Positions 24,102 through 32,783 of a DNA stretch of 32,860 bases are shown here, one piece after another (within the stretch, counting starts at the first letter, position 1; every line of letters begins with the position of its first letter). The notes beneath the pieces are model-generated. The model ran no database searches and was not told where the DNA came from. It was given only the letters and a program-made list of their open reading frames with translations. A program made the translations under genes and the position numbers. This DNA comes from Bacteroidales bacterium (GTDB lineage: Bacteria; Bacteroidota; Bacteroidia; Bacteroidales; UBA932), in assembly GCA_017962705.1 (NCBI GenBank), contig JAGCUV010000014.1, positions 1 through 32,860 on the forward strand, in the 5' to 3' direction.

Positions 24102-26309
24102 ATGATTAAGAAAGTACTAAAACGAGACGGGCGGGAGGTGACATTTGACAGTCAGAAGATTGTCGCCGCCGTTATGAAGGCCATGGCCGTGACCGAAGCC
24201 GGGGAAGACATTGTCCTCGCAGCCAAGATTGCCGATGCGGTCACCAAGAACAACAAAGAGACGATGAGCGTGGAGGAGATTCAGGACTGTGTGGAAATGG
24301 AGTTGATGAAATCTCCCCGCAAGGAAGTCGCCAAGAAGTACATCGCCTACCGCAACCAGCGCAGCATGGCCCGCAACGCCAAGAGCAATGAAATCTTCCA
24401 GGAGATCATCGACGCCCAGGCAACGGACATCACCCGTGAGAATGCCAATATGAATGCGGATACGCCCGCGGGCATGATGATGAAATTCGCTTCGGAAGCC
24501 ACCAAATCCTATGTGGACAACTGCCTGCTTTCTGAAGACGTACGCGAAGCCGTGGTGAATGGATACATCCATATCCACGACAAGGACTACTACCCCACCA
24601 AGAGCCTTACCTGCATCCAGCATCCGCTCGACAAGATTCTTGAGTGCGGTCTGAAAGCCGGTCACGGCGAATCCCGTCCCGCCAAGCGCATCGAGACCGC
24701 TTCCGTACTCGCCTGCATCTCGATGGAGACGGTACAGAACGAAATGCACGGCGGCCAGGCCATCCCCGCCTTCGACTACTACCTGGCCCCCTATGTCCGC
24801 AAGACCTTCCAGGAGGAAATCAAGAAACTTTCCGACCTCAACGGCAAGGACTACTCCTACCTCAACGATGTCAAACTGGACGACTACATCCGCCGCGACC
24901 TCGTCGGGATGCAGGGTGAGGAGCGCATCATCCAGCACGCGGTCAACCAGACCGTGATGCGCGTCCACCAGTCGATGGAGGCTTTCGTGCACAATATGAA
25001 CACCATCCACTCCCGTGGCGGCAACCAGGTGGTCTTCTCCTCCATCAACTATGGTACGGACACCTCTGCCGAGGGCCGTTGCATCATCCGCGAGATCCTC
25101 AACACGACCTATGAGGGCGTGGGCAACGGCAGCACCGCCATCTTCCCCATCCAGATTTGGAAGAAGAAGAAAGGCGTGAGTTACCTCCCCACCGACCCCA
25201 ACTATGATTTGTACAAATTCGCCTGCAAAGTGACGGCCCGCCGTTTCTTCCCGAACTTCCTCAACCTCGACGCCACCTACAACCAGGACGAGGCTTGGAA
25301 AGAGGATGATCCGAAACGCTATGAGCACGAGGTCGCCACGATGGGCTGCCGCACCCGCGTGTACGGCAACAAGTTCGGCCCGAAGACCTCCATCGGCCGC
25401 GGCAACCTGAGTTTCACCACCGTCAACATCGTGCGCCTGGCCATCGAGTGCATGAACGAGCCGGATCAGAGCAAACGCATCGCCAACTTCTTCCAGCGTC
25501 TGGACTGGGCGCTCGACATCGCCGCCAAGCAGCTCAACGAGCGTTTTGAATTCCAGAAGACGGCCGTCAAGAAACAATTCCCCCTGTTGATGAGCGGCCT
25601 GTGGCTGGGCAGCGAAAAACTTGACCCCGAAGAGAGCGTGGAAAAAGTCCTCAACCAGGGTACCCTGTCCATCGGTTTCATCGGCCTGGCCGAGTGTCTG
25701 ATAGCCCTTATCGGCAAGCACCACGGCGAAAGCGAAGAGGCCCAGGAACTCGGTCTGCGCATCGTGTCCCACATGGCGGACAAGATCAACGGCTTTGCTG
25801 AGACCTTCCAGCACAACTTCACCTTCCTGGCCACTCCGGCCGAAGGCCTCGCCGGACGTTTCACCAAGATGGACCGCAAGAAATTCGGCCGCATCCCGGG
25901 CATCACCGACAAGGACTACTACACCAACTCTTCCCACGTGCCCGTGTACTACCACTGCACGCCGGAGCACAAGGCCAAGATCGAGGGCCCGTACAACCAG
26001 TACGAGAATGCCGGCCACATCTTCTATGTGGAAATCGACGGCGACGCCACCCACAATCCCGAGGCGATCATGGCCATCGTGGACTTGATGGACAAGTACG
26101 ATATCGGCTACGGCTCCGTCAACCACAACCGCAACCGCTGCCTCGACTGCGGCTATGAAGATGCCGATGAGAACCTGACCGAGTGCCCGCACTGCAAGAG
26201 CAAGAACATCGACACGCTCCAGCGCATCACCGGTTACCTCGTCGGTACGACCAACCGTTGGAACAGCGGCAAGCTCGCCGAACTCCACGACCGCAGCGTG
26301 CACAAATAG
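24102..26309 (+). CDS. nrdD: anaerobic ribonucleoside-triphosphate reductase (class III)
   Basis: NrdD reduces ribonucleoside triphosphates to deoxy forms without oxygen, using a glycyl radical made by the radical-SAM activase NrdG. The 735-residue protein starts with an ATP-cone regulatory domain (about 1-90: KKVLKRDGREVTFDSQKIV, and RKEVAKKYIAYRNQR). The barrel core has VNGYIHIHDKDYYPTKSL, GGQAIPAFDYYLAPYVRK, HSRGGNQVVFSSINYGTD and STAIFPIQIWK. Four zinc-binding cysteines (C680, C683, C695, C698) precede the glycyl-radical loop RITGYLVGT, with Gly711 the likely radical site. nrdG is not next to it; a terminator follows directly. Stop codon TAG. Confidence 0.96.
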   Translation: MIKKVLKRDGREVTFDSQKIVAAVMKAMAVTEAGEDIVLAAKIADAVTKNNKETMSVEEIQDCVEMELMKSPRKEVAKKYIAYRNQRSMARNAKSNEIFQEIIDAQATDITRENANMNADTPAGMMMKFASEATKSYVDNCLLSEDVREAVVNGYIHIHDKDYYPTKSLTCIQHPLDKILECGLKAGHGESRPAKRIETASVLACISMETVQNEMHGGQAIPAFDYYLAPYVRKTFQEEIKKLSDLNGKDYSYLNDVKLDDYIRRDLVGMQGEERIIQHAVNQTVMRVHQSMEAFVHNMNTIHSRGGNQVVFSSINYGTDTSAEGRCIIREILNTTYEGVGNGSTAIFPIQIWKKKKGVSYLPTDPNYDLYKFACKVTARRFFPNFLNLDATYNQDEAWKEDDPKRYEHEVATMGCRTRVYGNKFGPKTSIGRGNLSFTTVNIVRLAIECMNEPDQSKRIANFFQRLDWALDIAAKQLNERFEFQKTAVKKQFPLLMSGLWLGSEKLDPEESVEKVLNQGTLSIGFIGLAECLIALIGKHHGESEEAQELGLRIVSHMADKINGFAETFQHNFTFLATPAEGLAGRFTKMDRKKFGRIPGITDKDYYTNSSHVPVYYHCTPEHKAKIEGPYNQYENAGHIFYVEIDGDATHNPEAIMAIVDLMDKYDIGYGSVNHNRNRCLDCGYEDADENLTECPHCKSKNIDTLQRITGYLVGTTNRWNSGKLAELHDRSVHK

Positions 26310-26331
26310 GCGTCGGCTGCTTATCAACCCG

Positions 26332-26365
26332 AAAGGGGCAGGTCACATTGGCCTGCCCCTTTTTT
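26332..26365 (+). terminator. rho-independent terminator of nrdD
   Basis: GGGGCAGG (26335-26342) pairs with CCTGCCCC (26352-26359) around a 9-base loop. AAA/TTT extends the stem and the T-run continues to 26365. It begins 22 bases after the nrdD stop. On the opposite strand only three Ts follow, so it is weaker for the convergent esterase. Confidence 0.9.
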
Positions 26366-26396
26366 GTTTGCCTTTACGCTCAGGCGCGGGCAAGGC

Positions 26397-28682
26397 CTAT
26401 TTTTCGGCCCAGTTGTCGCTGCGGAAGCAGGGGACGGGAACGCCGAAGGAGTTCTCGAGATTACCGTCGGAATAGTTGTGGAAATTGTAGCGGACAGAGA
26501 CGGGAGCGGGCACCTGGGGCGACTGGACCTTGATCGTTTCCCCGCCGCGTTCCACCTGGGCCTCAGCGGGATAGAACACCTGGTTCTCCCCTGCCAGTTC
26601 GAAGCCTTTCACGCAGCCATTTTCGCTGACCGACCCCAGCCCCATCGCCACGTTGTCAAACTTGATGGTCACAAGACTGTCCTTAAACTCATAGGAGGCC
26701 GGAACGGCGTACCCCGAGGGCAGGATCGGTTGCTGATACACCTTCTCCATGGCGTAGAGCAGGAACTGATAGGCCACTTCCTTCTTTTTGGCAGGATGGA
26801 TGCACTGCTCATCGCCGATGCTCTCGGTGACGGCCGCATACGCGTTGGGGATGAACTTCAAGGAACGTAACTGATTCTCCACGAAGAAAGCGCGCTTCGT
26901 AGCTTTGCTGTCACCCGATTTGTAAGGCGCGAGGGTGGTGAACATAAATGGCATTTTATTGTCCGCATCGCCCCAGGCCTTGCGCCATTGCTTGACCATC
27001 GCCGTCTGCATCAGATCATAGTAGCGGTCGCCCAAATTGGACTCGCCCTGGTACCAGATAAAGCCCTTGGCCGCATAGCCGGCTAGCGGGAGCATACGGC
27101 TGTTCCAGATGGTCGCCACCTGCCTGGGGGCTTTTTTCTTGACATTCTTCCGCTCGAGCACGGCCCGCAATTTTTCCTCGGACACATTGTCCGTCAAGGC
27201 ATTCACCACATACTCTTCGGTCATATAGGGCGCGATGCTGCAACCACCCCAGGCATTCTCGATGATACCCACCGGCACATGGAGCTGGTCGCTCAGGTTT
27301 TTGGCAAAATGCCAGGCTATAGCACTGCAATTGGCTACATTTTCGCCGCTTCCTTTCACCCAGGAGCACAGCGGGAGGTCAAGCATCGGGGTCACGGTCG
27401 CCGGACGTTTGACGCGAAGGATGCGGACCTTGTCAGCATAGAGTGCCGAGCCCATCACCTCATCCACCAGCCCTTCCGTCTTCTGCATTTTATAGCCTTT
27501 GACGGGCATATCCATATTCGACTGGCCGGCAAAAATCCACACCTCTCCGATGAGCACGTCGGTAAGGATACGTTCTTCCGTTCCGGCATTCACCTGAATG
27601 TCATACGGGCCACCCGCATCAGGGGTGGGAACGACGACTTTCCAACAGCCCGACTTATCGGCACTGGCGGTATAGGATTTTTCATTCCAATAGGTGGTAA
27701 CCTTCACACTCGTTCCCGGCTGGGCCCATCCCCAGACAGGCACCTGGGCATTGCGCTGAAGCACCATATGGTCGGAAAAGGCCGAAGAAATCTTGAAAGG
27801 AATCTTGTCGCTCAAGACGAAGAGCCCGTCCTGGCCCTGCACATACATTTTCCCGTTGTAGCAACTGATATCCTCCAACTCGCCGCTGGTGCTCTGCACC
27901 AAATCGATGGTCTTCATCGACTTTTTCTTCAAGTCCCAAACATAGAGGATGGAAGGATGATTGTCCGTTCCCACTCCCGTAGGCATATACAATTGATTGT
28001 TCTTGATATAAAGTCCCTGACCGACGGGATTGAAACGGAAGTCCGAGACTTCCTCAATCAGGTAATTCTCCAATGCGTCTTCGGGCTTGAGGACAACCTC
28101 TGCGCCGGCCGACAACTTGGGAAGACGGAATTTGATGATGCGGTGACGGTTTTCCGGATCATCGTTGTTGATGGTGTTGCCATAGCCGTAAAGCATCTTG
28201 TTGCTGCGGTCAATCACCCACTGCAACGCATAGCCGAAGTCCTTGTTGACATCGTCATAGAAAATGGTCTGCACCAGCGTCGAACTCTGCATATCGGGAG
28301 CAATACGTTCGACAAAAAGGAGGTCTTTACGACCGTCGTAGGGCTTTTTGTGACACTGGCTGACATAGAGGGCCGGCAGCGGGTCACTGCTACTGACCTT
28401 CTCCACGCCGAAAGAGGCGACATTGGCGTGATTGACGTCGTTGAAAGTCGCCAGTTTGAACTGTGACACCTTGGTAAAACTGTCCTTGGAGAGTTTGTAA
28501 ATGGTAGCGGCTCCCTGATTCTGGCAGCTGACCATATAGTTACCATAGATATCTATTCCTTGATAGGAATAGCCGTGCTGCTTGTGGTTCATCCCCTGCA
28601 TCGGGCCCAGATAACGGGCATACTGCGCAGAAAGCGTCAGGCAGCAAAGGAGAGCAAAAAGGAAACAGTAGAATCTTTTCAT
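26397..28682 (-). CDS. secreted sialate O-acetylesterase-like protein with N-terminal propeller-like domain
   Basis: I start at the ATG at 28682 (761 residues) because it opens a clear signal peptide, MKRFYCFLFALLCCLTLSAQ. The frame upstream is shadow of the glycosyltransferase gene. Residues 20-290 have repeated strand patterns (GIDIYGNYMVSCQNQGAATI, NKMLYGYGNT, NNQLYMPTGVG, GKMYVQGQDGLFVLS) that suggest a beta-propeller-like fold of no family I can name. From about 295 the sequence is a sialate O-acetylesterase-type SGNH hydrolase: SSAFSDHMVLQRN, GEVWIFAGQSNMDM with nucleophile Ser388, ENAWGGCSIAPYM, FIWYQGESNLGDRYY and IHPAKK with His629. Many bacterial members have Asp two residues before that His; here it is Cys627, so the acid partner is unclear. 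Likely acts on acetylated sugars outside the cytoplasm. It is 7 bases after the glycosyltransferase gene. Confidence 0.82.
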   Translation of the reverse strand: MKRFYCFLFALLCCLTLSAQYARYLGPMQGMNHKQHGYSYQGIDIYGNYMVSCQNQGAATIYKLSKDSFTKVSQFKLATFNDVNHANVASFGVEKVSSSDPLPALYVSQCHKKPYDGRKDLLFVERIAPDMQSSTLVQTIFYDDVNKDFGYALQWVIDRSNKMLYGYGNTINNDDPENRHRIIKFRLPKLSAGAEVVLKPEDALENYLIEEVSDFRFNPVGQGLYIKNNQLYMPTGVGTDNHPSILYVWDLKKKSMKTIDLVQSTSGELEDISCYNGKMYVQGQDGLFVLSDKIPFKISSAFSDHMVLQRNAQVPVWGWAQPGTSVKVTTYWNEKSYTASADKSGCWKVVVPTPDAGGPYDIQVNAGTEERILTDVLIGEVWIFAGQSNMDMPVKGYKMQKTEGLVDEVMGSALYADKVRILRVKRPATVTPMLDLPLCSWVKGSGENVANCSAIAWHFAKNLSDQLHVPVGIIENAWGGCSIAPYMTEEYVVNALTDNVSEEKLRAVLERKNVKKKAPRQVATIWNSRMLPLAGYAAKGFIWYQGESNLGDRYYDLMQTAMVKQWRKAWGDADNKMPFMFTTLAPYKSGDSKATKRAFFVENQLRSLKFIPNAYAAVTESIGDEQCIHPAKKKEVAYQFLLYAMEKVYQQPILPSGYAVPASYEFKDSLVTIKFDNVAMGLGSVSENGCVKGFELAGENQVFYPAEAQVERGGETIKVQSPQVPAPVSVRYNFHNYSDGNLENSFGVPVPCFRSDNWAEK

Positions 28683-28689
28683 AACAAGA

Positions 28690-29655
28690 TTATTTAGAAT
28701 GATTGGATGAACAGAAAAGGGCGGAGATAAAGCCGCAGCCATAGCCCCACAATTGTACGAAGGCCGCCCTGACGGAAAGCAGGGCCACCTCCGGTCCGTT
28801 GCGCAGAAGGCTGTCCACATAAATGAGCAGGGCATACAGCACCAAAGGTGCGAGGCAGAAAAGGGCTGTTTGTACATAGCCCGCCAAGAAACAAAACAGG
28901 AAACCACAGAACAAGAAAGCAGAGCCCAGCGTAAAGAGGGCCGGCAAAGTATGCACCGCCTTGAGGCTGTGCGGATGCCGGCGCTCCAGCCGGATACGGG
29001 CCTGTCCCGAATGAAAAACCTGACGGAAAAAGGCACGCATATCCGTGCGGCGTTTGTGACACACCCAGGCATCCTTGAGCAACACGCTCTTATACCCCGC
29101 ACGAATCAGCCGGATACTGAAATCGATATCCTCTCCATAGCGCATCCCGGAAAAGCCTCCCAGTTTTTCAAACGCCTTGCGGGACACTCCCATATTGAAA
29201 CTGCGCGGATGGAATTTGTCCATCCTCTCTCCCCCGCCCCGGATGCCACCGGTCGTAAAGAACGAAGTCATCGAATAACTGACAGCCCTTTGCATCGGGC
29301 TGAAATCATCCCCGGCACGGTCGGGACCCCCGAACACGTCGCAGCCCGTCCGCTCGATTCCCGCTTTGGCCGCCGCCACATATTCCGGCGGAAGCACGCA
29401 GTCCGAATCCAGGAAGACAAAAAAGTCCCCCTGTGCGAGCGCCGCGCCCTCATTGCGCGAAAGGCCAGGGCCCGTGTTGGGCTTGGTGTGGTATTTAACA
29501 CCATACTCAGACGCAATGCTTTCAGACGTTTTCGTTGACCCGTCCTCCACCACAATCACCTCGAAATCCCGGTCCGTCTGCCCCGCAAGCGAAGCCAACA
29601 ACTCCCGCAGTTCCTCGGGACGATTGTATACCGGTATGATGAGGCTCAACAACAC
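28690..29655 (-). CDS. family 2 glycosyltransferase with C-terminal membrane segments
   Basis: The 321-residue protein starts directly at the GT-A fold (LLSLIIPVYNRPEELRELL). I chose the GTG at 29655 because AAAGGA lies about 9 bases before it and it falls 13 bases after the upstream stop. A longer frame would overlap the DUF59 gene. The nucleotide-sugar site has VVEDGST and the metal-binding FLDSDC (DSD at about 83-85). The acceptor region has MRYGEDIDFSIRL, where Glu-Asp is the probable catalytic motif. The last 90 residues form about two to three hydrophobic helices, so the enzyme is membrane-bound. Donor and acceptor are unknown. It is followed by a secreted esterase after 7 bases, so the two may modify the same surface glycan. 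Confidence 0.87.
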   Translation of the reverse strand: MLLSLIIPVYNRPEELRELLASLAGQTDRDFEVIVVEDGSTKTSESIASEYGVKYHTKPNTGPGLSRNEGAALAQGDFFVFLDSDCVLPPEYVAAAKAGIERTGCDVFGGPDRAGDDFSPMQRAVSYSMTSFFTTGGIRGGGERMDKFHPRSFNMGVSRKAFEKLGGFSGMRYGEDIDFSIRLIRAGYKSVLLKDAWVCHKRRTDMRAFFRQVFHSGQARIRLERRHPHSLKAVHTLPALFTLGSAFLFCGFLFCFLAGYVQTALFCLAPLVLYALLIYVDSLLRNGPEVALLSVRAAFVQLWGYGCGFISALFCSSNHSK

Positions 29656-29668
29656 GCGCGCAAGTCCT

Positions 29669-29992
29669 TTAAAAATCGTCGTCTTCCATCCCGAGGGCCA
29701 CCTTGGCCTCTTCGCTGAGCCGGCTCTTGTCCCAAGCCGGTTCAAAAACCAGGTCGATATCCACGCTGACCACGCCCGGCACATCCTCAACGGCCTGTTT
29801 CACCTGGGCGAGCACCTCGTCCGCCATCGGGCAGTTGGGGGCCGTAAAGGTCATTTGAATATATACGTGATGGTCCTCGTCCACACGCAATTCATATATC
29901 AGGCCCAAGTCATAGATATTGACCGGTATTTCCGGGTCATAAACGGTCCTCAGGGCCAGTACGATATCTTTTTCCAAATTCATCTTCTCCAT
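29669..29992 (-). CDS. DUF59 / MIP18-family Fe-S assembly factor (SufT-like)
   Basis: This is a small protein of 107 residues with the family core TVYDPEIPVNIYDLGLIYEL, then HVYIQMTFTAPNCPMAD with the conserved Cys54, and VPGVVSVDIDLVFEPAWDK. Relatives (SufT, PaaD, human MIP18/CIAO2) help place Fe-S clusters in client proteins. It follows sufE after 15 bases, which agrees with a SufT-like role. An in-frame Met at residue 4 is an alternative start. No phenylacetate genes are present, so the PaaD role is unlikely. Confidence 0.9.
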   Translation of the reverse strand: MEKMNLEKDIVLALRTVYDPEIPVNIYDLGLIYELRVDEDHHVYIQMTFTAPNCPMADEVLAQVKQAVEDVPGVVSVDIDLVFEPAWDKSRLSEEAKVALGMEDDDF

Positions 29993-30007
29993 TTTAGGGT
30001 CTGACTC

Positions 30008-30439
30008 TCAAGCCTGGGCTTTTTCGGCTTGGGCGGCGGTTTCTGCCAGTAGCCGGATGGTCTGCATCATCGACAGAAGGCCGTTCTGGCGCGTGGGTGA
30101 AAGGTTCTCGCGCAGACCGATCTGGTCGATAAACTGCTCGTCCGCTTGCAAGATCTCCTCAGGCGTGCGGTTGGAATACACCTCGATGAGCATCGCGATG
30201 ATGCCCCGGGTGATGATGGCATCGCTGTCCGCCGAAAACACCACCTTGCCATCCACGGTCTGCGCATCCAGCCAGACACGGGACTGGCAGCCCTTGATCA
30301 GGCGCTCATCCGTTTTTTTCTCCTCCGGGAAAGACGGAAGAGCCTTGCCCATCTCAATCAGATATTCGTATTTATCCAGCCACTCGTCAAATTCCGAGAA
30401 AGCTTCCACCAATTCTTCCTGCTTCTGCGCTATCGTCAT
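30008..30439 (-). CDS. sufE: sulfur acceptor protein SufE
   Basis: SufE takes persulfide sulfur from SufS and passes it to the cluster scaffold. The 143-residue protein has the family start QEELVEAFSEFDEWLDKYEY, then KTDERLIKGCQSRVW with the acceptor Cys51, and IITRGIIAMLIEVYSNRTPEEI. A C-terminal helix pair ends in an Ala-rich tail. It sits one base after the sufS stop, fitting their pairwise action. Normal length and all key residues make the call firm. Confidence 0.95.
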   Translation of the reverse strand: MTIAQKQEELVEAFSEFDEWLDKYEYLIEMGKALPSFPEEKKTDERLIKGCQSRVWLDAQTVDGKVVFSADSDAIITRGIIAMLIEVYSNRTPEEILQADEQFIDQIGLRENLSPTRQNGLLSMMQTIRLLAETAAQAEKAQA

Positions 30440-30440
30440 A

Positions 30441-31733
30441 CTATCGCAATAGATTCACCGCCTTGTCCAGGCATTTGATAAAAGTTTCGGCCTCTTCCAT
30501 CGTATTGTACGGAGCCAGAGACGCACGTACCATCCCGTTCACTCCGAAATGGCGGATGACCGGCTCGGCGCACATCAGGCCGCTGCGCACCGCAATGCCC
30601 ATCTTGTCCAACACCTGGGCCACATCTTCGTGATGCACCCCGTCTATCGTAAAGGAAAATACTCCGGCGCGACGGTAAGCGGGGCGGGACGCGCCAGTGG
30701 CCGCATCGGCGATCGTCCCGGGTTCTCCGTACAGCCGCACATCCCCCCGGGCGCGCAAAGCCTCTTCCAGATAAGCGCAAACGCTCTCGCAGGCATCGGC
30801 AATGTCCGGATCCCGAGCCATCAACGCCGTTTCGAAAGCCTCCGGAAAGGTCGCGATAGAAGCGAAATTACCCGTCCCCGCCTCGAATTTATGCGGAAGG
30901 CCGGCGAAATCCGCGTGATCCAGCGTCACCGTGCCCACCATCTCTCCTCCGGAGAGGAAAGGCGGCATCTGCTCCAGCCACTGTTTTTTTCCATATAGCA
31001 CACCCGTTCCGGTCGCCGCATAAACCTTATGCCCCGAAAAGGCGTAGAAATCACAGTCCATCGCCTGCACGTCCACCCGCTCGTGAACGATGCCCTGGGC
31101 GCCGTCCACCAGCACCGGCACTCCGGCCGCGTGGCTCAGACGAATCACTTCCTCCACCGGATTGACCAGCCCCAGTACATTGCTGATATGCGTCACTGCG
31201 ACCAGTTTCACCCGTTGCGGCGCGCCAGCCGCACCTTCGCCACTTTTTCCTGCCAGCAGCAACTCTTTCAGCGTCGACAAGTCCCAATGTCCCTTGTCGT
31301 CAATGGGCAGAATCCGTAAGGAAGCCCCCGTACGCTCGCACAGCAGTTGCCACGGCACCAGGTTGGAATGATGCTCTCCTTCTCCGACAACGATGGTGTC
31401 GCCCGCTTGGACGAAAGCCTGGCCGAAACTGTACGCCACGGTATTAATGGCCGCCGTGCAGCCGGAAGTGAAGATGATTTCTTCCCGCGAGCCCGCATTG
31501 ATGAACGCGCGCGCCGCTTCCCGCGCCTGCTCGTAGGCATCCGTCGCCTCGGCCGACAACTTGTGCACGGCCCGATAGATGTTGGCGTTGCTCTCCCGGG
31601 ACAAGCGCAGAAATTTGTCCAGTACGCTCTGCGGACGCTGCGAAGTGGCCGCATTGTCAAGATATACGAGATCTTTCCCGTACACCTTCCGCTTCAAAAT
31701 CGGAAACAAATCCCTGAACTCCTGTGTTGTCAT
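30441..31733 (-). CDS. sufS: cysteine desulfurase SufS
   Basis: SufS is a PLP enzyme that removes sulfur from cysteine for Fe-S assembly. The 430-residue protein has VYLDNAATSQRP near the N-terminus, the PLP-pocket His in EGEHHSNLVPW, DGAQ at about 210-213, the Schiff-base Lys236 in FSGHKVYAATGTG, and the catalytic Cys388 in RSGLMCAEP, typical of group II desulfurases. A Gly/Ala-rich stretch at about 161-173 (AGKSGEGAAGAPQ) looks like a small insertion. The start overlaps the mltG stop by 4 bases. sufB, sufC and sufD are not in the window and must be elsewhere if present. Stop codon TAG. Confidence 0.95.
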   Translation of the reverse strand: MTTQEFRDLFPILKRKVYGKDLVYLDNAATSQRPQSVLDKFLRLSRESNANIYRAVHKLSAEATDAYEQAREAARAFINAGSREEIIFTSGCTAAINTVAYSFGQAFVQAGDTIVVGEGEHHSNLVPWQLLCERTGASLRILPIDDKGHWDLSTLKELLLAGKSGEGAAGAPQRVKLVAVTHISNVLGLVNPVEEVIRLSHAAGVPVLVDGAQGIVHERVDVQAMDCDFYAFSGHKVYAATGTGVLYGKKQWLEQMPPFLSGGEMVGTVTLDHADFAGLPHKFEAGTGNFASIATFPEAFETALMARDPDIADACESVCAYLEEALRARGDVRLYGEPGTIADAATGASRPAYRRAGVFSFTIDGVHHEDVAQVLDKMGIAVRSGLMCAEPVIRHFGVNGMVRASLAPYNTMEEAETFIKCLDKAVNLLR

Positions 31734-32782
31734 TTCCCTTGATTTTTTTGGCGCTCGGTGACGGCCTTGTGGTATTCGCCGGCCATCCGCTGATGCTCCG
31801 AGTAGGAGGAAGCAAAGCGGTTGGTCCCGTCAAAGGCGGGATTGGCGCTGAAGAAGAGATAATTGCCTTCAGCCGGATTGAGGACCGCATCGATGCAGGT
31901 CTTCGGCGGCACGCTGATAGGGCCGGGAGGCAAGCCCGGATACAGATACGTATTATACGGCGAATCCATCTTCAGGTGCGTCTTGAGTACCCTCGTCAAT
32001 GTATAGTCATACAGATAGCAAATCGTCGGACACGCCTGTAACTTCATATTCATCTTGAGCCGGTTGAGATAGACACGCGCCACAAAGGGATACTCGTCCG
32101 TACGGTTGGTCTCCCCGGAAACGATGGACGCCAGGATGGACACCTCCAGCGGGGTCAGTTTCAAATTTCCGGCCTTCGCCTGCCGGCTCTCATTCCAGAA
32201 CAGATCATACTCTTCATAGAAACGCTTGAAAATCTCATAAACCGTCACATTCCAATACAATTCGTAGGTGTCCGGCAAAATCATACTATAGACATTGCGC
32301 GAATCAAAACCGAACTGCGACAAGAAAGCGTCATCGTTGAGCGCCTCCATCACCTGGGCCGAATCCACCATCATTTGCGTACCGATGAGACTGGCCAGAC
32401 GGCTTTTCGTGCGGATGGTCCCGGACAAGGTCAGGCGGCAAGGACGCTGCCATCCCCGCTTGATCATCCGCGCCACCTCGATACTGGAGTGCTCCCGCTT
32501 GACCTCATAGCGTCCGATGCGAAGATGGTTCTGCATATCCTCCTCTCGGAAAGCCCGCTTCAGGCTGCTGTAACTCTTGCAGAGCGTATCCGTTCGAAAA
32601 CGCGCCAACAAGCCGTCCGCCGTCGAGGTATCGGAAATAAAAATCACAAAATCCCCCCGGAAATTGGACATTTTATGGTCGCGGATATAAAACCCGCTGA
32701 ACACGAACAACCCGACGGCCAGCACCAGGGCGACAGCCATCAACACGCGTACCCGCGGAGAATAAACAACCCTTTTCGACAT
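31730..32782 (-). CDS. mltG: endolytic peptidoglycan transglycosylase MltG
   Basis: MltG cuts nascent glycan strands and so sets glycan chain length at the inner membrane. I start at the ATG at 32782 (350 residues) because the preceding frame's stop is at 32784-32786, one base away. An upstream Met would overlap that gene. A single membrane helix lies at about 12-33 (RVLMAVALVLAVGLFVFSGF), with a basic cytoplasmic N-terminus. The catalytic region reads LEVSILASIVSGETNRTDE with Glu224, then FVARVYLNRLKMNMKLQACP, YNTYLYPGLPPGPI and the C-terminal NYLFFSANP. The stop overlaps sufS by 4 bases. Confidence 0.93.
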   Translation of the reverse strand: MSKRVVYSPRVRVLMAVALVLAVGLFVFSGFYIRDHKMSNFRGDFVIFISDTSTADGLLARFRTDTLCKSYSSLKRAFREEDMQNHLRIGRYEVKREHSSIEVARMIKRGWQRPCRLTLSGTIRTKSRLASLIGTQMMVDSAQVMEALNDDAFLSQFGFDSRNVYSMILPDTYELYWNVTVYEIFKRFYEEYDLFWNESRQAKAGNLKLTPLEVSILASIVSGETNRTDEYPFVARVYLNRLKMNMKLQACPTICYLYDYTLTRVLKTHLKMDSPYNTYLYPGLPPGPISVPPKTCIDAVLNPAEGNYLFFSANPAFDGTNRFASSYSEHQRMAGEYHKAVTERQKNQGK

Positions 32783-32783
32783 C

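Noticed and set aside
24117-26327. A 736-codon open frame antisense to nrdD
   Set aside because: The nrdD frame has the complete motif set. The antisense product is Val/His/Gly-rich without domains.
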